64,000 nucleotides of DNA from Leptospira andrefontaineae (GTDB taxonomy: Bacteria; Spirochaetota; Leptospiria; Leptospirales; Leptospiraceae), in the NCBI RefSeq assembly GCF_004770105.1, contig NZ_RQEY01000016.1:186001-250000 (forward strand). The letters run 5' to 3'. Positions within the stretch are counted from its first letter, which is position 1. Every line of letters begins with the position of its first letter. The translations under genes and the position numbers were made by a program. Shown here piece by piece: positions 54,801-61,200 of this stretch. Below the pieces are notes generated by a model that had not been told where the DNA came from, did not search any database, and saw only the letters and a list, made by a program, of their open reading frames with translations.

Positions 54801-57783
54801 CGAATACATGTTTTCTGGAAATGGTTGCATCTCCCCCTTTGAATTTTTGGGGACGATTTCCTCTCGAGTTTAATATTCTTCTGACTGTTTTTTCGAGCGA
54901 ACTTTCCTTCTCTCTTTCTTCTAAGTATAAGATACCATTTAATGCAAGGTCAATGGAAGGAGTAGGAGGAGCGTAAATAGAAAGTATTTCCAATAGTTTT
55001 GCGATGAGCTCTTTTCCTTCTCTCAGATTCGCATATGCTTTTACTAAAAATATAAATGCATCTTTTTGGCTCTTCGTTCTTCTAAGAGGGTTCCAAGGTT
55101 TTATTCCATAATAATGAAATGCATTCGATAAAAGTTTTTTCGTGGTCTTAGGAGGATTGTATCCTTCCGTATCCCATTCGGAAAGTGCTCTTTGTATTTC
55201 TCCGTAATGAGAAAATTTTGTGCCTGGATCGGAGGAAAATATTCTACGCACTAATACATGGAATTTCAAAAGTTCTATGTAGAAGTTCCCCCAAAGACGG
55301 TTTTCGGGATCGGAAAGTTTTGCGAATTCAAAATTTGAAATTATTAAATCTATTTTTTCCGCCGCATCTTGTTCTCTGAAGGTTCCTAATATCCAAGACT
55401 TCAATAAGATTCTGAGATCTGAACCTGAAGTTTTTAGGATATGTGGGAGTTCCAATTTTGTATCTGTTTCTATAGAAGGCCAAATTTCCCAGACAGATTC
55501 TCCAAGAGCATTATGATTTTCTAATTCTTTTTTGGTTTCGGATTTTTGTACGGTTTCTATTTTTGCAAGTATTTCTCCCTCACTAAGACCTTTTCCGAGA
55601 ACCATTCCGGAAGCTGTCATTCCTCGGACTAATTTGTTTCTATCTCCATGTTCCAATAGATAATCCAATTTTCCGCCGACAGATGCAGTTAGCACTGTTT
55701 CCATCTTCATTGCGGAAATGACTAGGATTGGATCTCCTTCTTGGACGATTTCTCCTTCTTTCCATGTCTCATTCGTTTGAGGGTTATTGCAGATCTTTAC
55801 GAATGTTCCTTGAAAAGGAGAACGTAATATTCCTTCGTTGGATATGTTGTTTTTTTTGTCTTTGGATAGAATGGAGAATCGTAAATATCTGAGTTTTCCT
55901 TGTTTGTCTGGAAATCTTACTAAATGAAAGGAAGGTCTACGATCTACTCTGACGGGAATCGTCCTGCCTTCAAATTCTACTAAAAATTCTTCTCCTAATT
56001 CGCCACTTAAAGAAACTCCTATGTTTCCGAAGTCTTTTCCATTTAGTAAAATTCTATAGCTCGAAATAGAAGTTCGGAATAAACGTGTCTTGTATATTTT
56101 CGTTTCAGATCTCAATTCGAATTCATAAAGAGAATATTCGGATTCTTGGGAATGAAGTAATTTTGGGAGATCTCTGTCTCTAAAAGATCTTTTTAGATCG
56201 GTTTCTGAAATAAAAACGGATTCGGCAAGGGAGCAGATAATTGCACCTTCTTCTTCCGATTCCTTCTCCGCTTTTGTAAGTTCTTCATTATTAGATAAAA
56301 TTAAATTATCATATTCTCCTGAACGAAAAAGATCATGTCTTACTAATTTGATCAATTGTTCAATGTTTGTGGTGATGCCGCGGATATATAGGTCCGAAAG
56401 CGCTCTTTCCATTCTCAGAAGTGCTTCTTCTCTTGTAGTTCCTGTGGTGATCAATTTTCCGATCATAGGATCGTAATCACCTAATACTCTATCGCCCTTT
56501 CTGAACCCGAAATCGCAGCGCACTCCGTTGAATGTAGGTAACTCCAGATCTTTTATTTTTCCAGGAGAAGGTGAGTAGTTTTGGAAAGGATCTTCTGCAT
56601 AGATCCTACATTGGATAGAATGGTTTCTGTCAGAGAATCTTCTTCTGATGACTGAGTCGTAAGGGATCTCTTGTTCTCTTCCGTCGAAAAATAAAATTTG
56701 CCATTTAGCTAGATCGATACCGAGAGATTGATCGGTCACAGGGTATTCTACCTGCAATCTCGTATTCATTTCTAAAAATCCGAAATTGCCTGTTTCGCAA
56801 TCTAGTAGGAATTCCACGGTTCCTGCGGCGCATCCTTCCGAGTAGCCTGAGATATGAGCGATCTTTTCAGCAGAAGATAATAATTGTAATAAGGTTCTAT
56901 CGTCTAAAAAAGTTTCTCCACTTTCTTCTACTACTTTTTGGTTTCTTCTCTGCACTGCACATTTTCGTATTCCCACTGCAGTGGAGTTGAAAATTTGCAC
57001 TTCAAAGTGAGCAGGTCTCTCTACATATTTTTCAAAGAAGAAGGTTCCATTTCCGTAAGATTGGAGACCTATCCTAACTGCACTTTCTATTGCGGGAGCT
57101 AACTCTTTTGGATTTCGGACGATGACCATTCCTTTTCCACCGCCACCGCTATCCAATTTGATCATGAGTGGATAACCGATCCTTTCTGCTTCCTGGATTG
57201 CTATCTCTTCTCCACCCGTGATCGGTCCACTTCCTAATAAAAGTGGGATCCCGTTCTCTAACGCTAATTTCCTTGCATCCAATTTGTTCCCTACTTTCCT
57301 CATTACGGAAGCTTTCGGGCCCATGAATATTATATTCTTTTTATATATTAGAGAAGCTTCTTCCAAAGATTCTACAAATTTGAAGTCTTCAGATAAAAAT
57401 CCGTATCCGGGATAAACTGCATTTGCGTCGGTTAGTAATGCGGCAGCTATGATTGTCTGTGAATTTGTATATTTATCGGAACTTCCTATATAGATAATCT
57501 CATCGGCAGACTCATACCAGGATTGTTCTCTATCAGGATCGGTTACTACTGCAACAGAGCGGATCCCTTCTTCTCTCAATGCTAAAAAGAATCTTTTGGC
57601 GATTTCGCCCCTATTCGCGATCAGAACTTTTTTAAGAATTCCTTTTCTTTCCGGTAAAATTTCTTTTTTTTCGGAACGCCCAGGGTTTAAAATTTTCAAT
57701 TCTCTTATAACTGAATCTATTTCAGGAATACTTAATATTCCTTGGGTAAATGAGTCTGGTTCTTGTTTTCTTGTGGGTATCAT
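51883..57783 (-). CDS. Single-chain acyl/acetyl-CoA carboxylase (BC-BCCP-CT)
   Basis: A 1966-residue biotin-dependent carboxylase. Biotin carboxylase: about 48-500 (KKVLIANRGEIAKRF, ATP loop GGGGKGM at 213-219, EMNTRLQVEYPVT at 338-350). Biotin carrier: about 650-730, with the biotinylation motif AMKME and Lys693. A linker of about 500 residues has no match that I recognise. Carboxyltransferase N-half: about 1265-1500 (KIGGKPALCFFKDSRVAGG, TGSSVIESVTGEKFTNYEIGG). C-half: about 1690-1930 (IIADQPKGGGSPDAPG, DAPGFVPGTKQE). All three activities in one chain is the layout of eukaryotic ACC, rare in bacteria. It starts 10 bases after the acpS stop and would make malonyl-CoA for the synthase. Confidence 0.88.
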   Translation of the reverse strand: MIPTRKQEPDSFTQGILSIPEIDSVIRELKILNPGRSEKKEILPERKGILKKVLIANRGEIAKRFFLALREEGIRSVAVVTDPDREQSWYESADEIIYIGSSDKYTNSQTIIAAALLTDANAVYPGYGFLSEDFKFVESLEEASLIYKKNIIFMGPKASVMRKVGNKLDARKLALENGIPLLLGSGPITGGEEIAIQEAERIGYPLMIKLDSGGGGKGMVIVRNPKELAPAIESAVRIGLQSYGNGTFFFEKYVERPAHFEVQIFNSTAVGIRKCAVQRRNQKVVEESGETFLDDRTLLQLLSSAEKIAHISGYSEGCAAGTVEFLLDCETGNFGFLEMNTRLQVEYPVTDQSLGIDLAKWQILFFDGREQEIPYDSVIRRRFSDRNHSIQCRIYAEDPFQNYSPSPGKIKDLELPTFNGVRCDFGFRKGDRVLGDYDPMIGKLITTGTTREEALLRMERALSDLYIRGITTNIEQLIKLVRHDLFRSGEYDNLILSNNEELTKAEKESEEEGAIICSLAESVFISETDLKRSFRDRDLPKLLHSQESEYSLYEFELRSETKIYKTRLFRTSISSYRILLNGKDFGNIGVSLSGELGEEFLVEFEGRTIPVRVDRRPSFHLVRFPDKQGKLRYLRFSILSKDKKNNISNEGILRSPFQGTFVKICNNPQTNETWKEGEIVQEGDPILVISAMKMETVLTASVGGKLDYLLEHGDRNKLVRGMTASGMVLGKGLSEGEILAKIETVQKSETKKELENHNALGESVWEIWPSIETDTKLELPHILKTSGSDLRILLKSWILGTFREQDAAEKIDLIISNFEFAKLSDPENRLWGNFYIELLKFHVLVRRIFSSDPGTKFSHYGEIQRALSEWDTEGYNPPKTTKKLLSNAFHYYGIKPWNPLRRTKSQKDAFIFLVKAYANLREGKELIAKLLEILSIYAPPTPSIDLALNGILYLEEREKESSLEKTVRRILNSRGNRPQKFKGGDATISRKHVFDYVRFLKSPWSSVSEEKPEVLEEKFKKSFSENLPLVPENFDESLTSQIRKKLEYWQTQGSIKRLFSPTPGHFLYFLETPKEKQYILFSTLNANPEAKTSRFDLETTAKIGACILQGSQIFKKLDIFRLEVLVSGFKVKFDPGSNEEDVFNYNNIMESAGSVLRFFLHGLYSQFTMDFLPENTEKTVTLSFFFKDGKLRMDIAHPNDPRFPYCTGTDPKDLTVFQKGKWPLECWVSEVFDIDSAKEITIPGTDGLYRKNPKTGKEEIYNPGAKIFEGKIGGKPALCFFKDSRVAGGATGDLEGRKYIAAAYYAYRKDLPLYIWNDGAGANIKEGMVSLNRAAEGFFMNSLISAGTKASDFRAAIESHSDPILKEVCSETEKRYGSEFRKYNSGDKPNFCFTVAVGTGSSTGLDVYGSSQASLQVLLNEDESYRVLTGSSVIESVTGEKFTNYEIGGAKIMGQATGTVDFVANDKIQLIWIIRRIQDSLLGCKLLPKEKNQRVISENWNVLDENELIHHSESGFFLPVKENYSGSGSLVSGFIRLGEASVLSMGPRTSDGFHSLPCIIKAKESIRIAEKTGASLLLVYGNKWFRSSHLDDYDSLRPRRDFQKSLQNFKGACLHFVKNPEGLRVSELTSSADVWLLLEPNEKSKTSAHKEFSNKKRWATFTSKNESEAYEIIKKFFYLLNHRKIENFSPSKSEIKLPKEITVSYDMKEEIVQKILDENTFLEFGEWDPGSSLITGLGRIQGRTVAIIADQPKGGGSPDAPGTEKFRVFTEFANKHSLPLFMISDAPGFVPGTKQERARIQQIGGESLDVNVLSEIPVVSIVLRQNYGGRQIHAFSGFLRPGIAYYSLAEATLAVMGGNSAFDLFQGAKVSALRKDGNIQEIESIQKEFFESFTKKSRADFDAKNTGVLDGTFGSVSELREVLKTGLEEADLKLSFWRKNKNKYSEGEVYICPQNPEEDWKDLILP

Positions 57784-57793
57784 TCGCTTTCTC

Positions 57794-58240
57794 CTAAAAT
57801 ATCAGGAGGACTTCGGAAAATGCATAATCCCCTGTATGGCTGATGCTCAACCGGATCGAATTCGGTTTTAAATTGTTGAGATAGATTTCAAAATTCCCGT
57901 AAAAACGAAAATAGGGACGACCATAATCGTCATTACGTATCTCTATCTCTGAATAGTTTACGTTTAGATCGGGTTTTTGGAATAAACGATATCCATCCAA
58001 TGCCTTGATCAACGCTTCTTTCGCAGCGTATCTTCCCGCAAAAAAACTTGCTCTTTGATTTTCAGGTTTTGTTTGTCCCTTCTTTCTTTCCCAATCTGTA
58101 AAAGTAATTTTAAAGAAGAAGGTAGCCTTATCCTGTAAACTTTCCTTGAACTCAGGAATATAAGTGAGATCTACTCCTACGGATGCATAAGGATTGGTAA
58201 CGGATGCAAAATTAGGAAGAGTTTGTGATTCTAGTTTCAT
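57794..58240 (-). CDS. acpS: Holo-ACP synthase (4'-phosphopantetheinyl transferase)
   Basis: A 148-residue AcpS-type transferase that moves 4'-phosphopantetheine from CoA to the ACP serine. The Mg-binding motifs are VGVDLTYIPEF near the N-terminus and GRYAAKEALIKAL (usually (F/W)xxKEA), with SISHTGDYAFSEVL closing the fold. Its start overlaps the synthase stop by 4 bases (58237-58240, ATGA). In fungal FAS this activity is a fused domain and in mycobacteria a downstream gene; here it is the latter. The likely substrate is Ser541 of the synthase ACP. Confidence 0.92.
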   Translation of the reverse strand: MKLESQTLPNFASVTNPYASVGVDLTYIPEFKESLQDKATFFFKITFTDWERKKGQTKPENQRASFFAGRYAAKEALIKALDGYRLFQKPDLNVNYSEIEIRNDDYGRPYFRFYGNFEIYLNNLKPNSIRLSISHTGDYAFSEVLLIF

Positions 58241-61200
58241 CTTTTCTCTTCCTGTTTGGATCTATAGTTTGCATCCAGAAGAATACCGATTTCTTCTTCC
58301 TGGAAGTAGGACTTTGTATGTCTCTCATACAAAGGTTTTCCTAAACCCATTCTGATCTCATGGTATCTGTTTCGATTTCTGATCTCTCTTTTTCTTCTCA
58401 ACTTCAGATAAGTTTCTCTTTGTTCAGGAGTAAGTGCTGCTAAGAAATAATCGGAATGAACGAAAAGGCAAAGCGCTCCCACATGTCCGAATCCCAAGGT
58501 AGTTAACATTCCGGCTTTAATATTATGTTTACCGAATGGAATACTTTCGTCCGTAAAGGTAATGAACTGATAATCGTTCATATCCGGATCCACTTCTTCC
58601 AGGTTTCGATTTCCAGTTACGATACCTTCTTCTAAAGTTTGTAAGATCCCAATGGTCTGCCAAGCCGCAGCTCCACCTTTGGAATGTCCAGTAAGCGATT
58701 TTTGAGAAACTACAGGTAATAGATTTCCAGGAGTTCTTCCTAACTTAGATAATAAATTATACAAAAGTTTATTTTCATTCTTATCGTTTGCTTTTGTAGA
58801 AGTATCATGTTTGTAAGCTACACCTATATCGTCTGCAGTAAGTCCGAATGCGGATAACGCGTTTCTTAAAGGGGATTTTTCTTTTTCCGATTCAGCTCCT
58901 AAGGATAAAAGTCCTAGTCCAGGTGCTGGAATAGAAGCTTGGATCCCGTCGGTTTTAGAACCTGCATAAGCCAAAATTCCATAAACAGGAAGTCCTGCCT
59001 CGAGAGCCAAGTCTGCTCTTGCAAGTAAGACGACTCCTCCTCCTTGTGCTTCAACGAATCCACCTCTTCGGATATCGTTTGGACGGCACATTCCTTTAGG
59101 ATCGATACCTTGTTCCAACATTTCTACACTGCTTGCGGTTGCTTGCATGTCTCCGAATCCAACCAAACTTTCCATTGCAAAATCATCGAAGGCGCCTGCT
59201 AACATAAAGCCTGCTTTACCTTCTTTCATTAAACTCGCCGCCATTTCCAAAGATATTCCCGCAGTGGCGCAAGCTGCGACTGGGGTTTGAACAGGACCAT
59301 ATCCTCCTACATAAGAAGTGAGAGCCCAAGCTGTCGTAACGTTGATCAGAGACTCTTGTAACGCGTCATGTTGCCTTTCCTTTCCGAGTAAGAAATCGTG
59401 GAACATTCTTTTAAGTTTGCCCATACCTCCCATACCGGAGCCGACTGTGGAACCTACGAGTCCAGGATGTAGGAACCTATACAATTCCATTGGCTCCATT
59501 CCGGAGCGTAAGAATGCTTCGCATGTGCAATAAAGATTATATACTGTGATAGGATCTACTTGAGCGGTGAGATCTTTGGTCAGTCCGTACTTTGCCGGAT
59601 CCCATCCTTTCGGGATTTGTCCTGCAACTTTTCTATTGAAGTCGGAAGCTTTTCGAGCTTTGATGGTGCTTCCTTTTTTCCTTCTCACGAACCATTTATC
59701 TTTTTCGGAATCATGATAGATTTCCGTAGCTTCAGGTTCTGCCTTCTTAAATTCTTCTGCTTCTTTTGAGTTAGAAACTGGAATGAAAAAATCTTCTTCC
59801 AATACTACATCAACAAAAGAGAATAACGTGGATGGGTCGAAGCCTACACACTCTTTATCGATGATCCGGATCCCAGTATGAGCCAAGATCTTTTCTTCAT
59901 ATTTGGATTTGATTTCCCATTCGGCGACAGCCTCTCCTGTTTCAGAGTCAGTCCAACTTCTTCCTTTATCCGCAGCTTGGTACTTGATAAATCCCATCAT
60001 CCAAGCAAGCTCAAGAGCTGCTTCCAGAGAAAGTGTTCCTGATTTTTCCAACTCCCATCTGGTCATGGAACTACCTGCCGGCCCGAGTTCCGCAAAACCT
60101 ACAACACAAATAGTTTGAGATAGATCTAATTCCTTTAAATGTCCTATCTCATTTAGTTTCGCTTGAGAAGGAACGGAAGGATATTTATACACTTCCTTGG
60201 GCAAGTATTCTCTTGTTATAGTTTCATGTTTTTCTAATAGAATTTTACCTTTAAGGGAAAAAGTTTCCTTTTTGATCTTTGCTTCCGAGAGAATATCTGC
60301 ACGTATCTTTCCTAAAGTTTTTCCTAGATCGGTTTGAGAATCTAAACCTCCTGTGAAATTTGCCTTAGTGATCTGTTCCGAAGAATGGAATACGCAAGTA
60401 TGGATCAAATTTCCTAAAAGAAATCCCATTTCTCTTCTGGAGAATGTAAGCACTCCTGATTTTTCTTCCAATGCTTGGGCAACAAGATCGTTGGCTTCCA
60501 TGAGGCCAGTTCCTCTTACCCAACCGATCACACAACCGTGGATCCTTGTATGTTTTCCCCAATCGTCTTCTTCCGAGAATTTTTTGCGGAACAAAGTTTC
60601 GAGACCTAATTTGGTCTCCGCATACATTCCATCTCTTCCGAAGATCCCATGATTCGGGGAAAGAGGCAAAATTACATGAAGCGGAGAAGTTTCTGTAGGA
60701 TTGTTTTTTACTCTTCCTAAAGTTCCGATCAACTTCTCTACGCCGAGTAACATGACTCTCAAGGATGTTAAAGAAGAATCATCTAATTGTGATCCTGTAT
60801 TTTCTTCTCCGACTGCTCCGAATGGAATTAGAACGTCCGGTTCCCAATCTTTTTGTACCAACCACTCTGATAAAGAACGTATGTCTTCGAATGATCCTTG
60901 AGAAAAAGGAACCAAGGAGAGAGAAGCTTCTTTGGCTCCGTATTTTTGGAATATTCTTTTATAGAACTTAACCTTTTCAGAAGAATATGAAGTAGTGGTT
61001 AGGATAATATCGGCGCCACCTGCGAGTAACACGAATACTGTCTCTAATGCGATTGAGTTTGGGCCTCCGCCTGTGACTAAAACTTTCAAACCTGAGAAAG
61101 AAATCCCTTCGTCAGAAGAACGTAAAATGGAGTTTAGAATAAACTCTGTTTCTTGCCCATTTTCTGCCCAACTTCCTCCCTGGTCTTTACTTGTTCCGAT

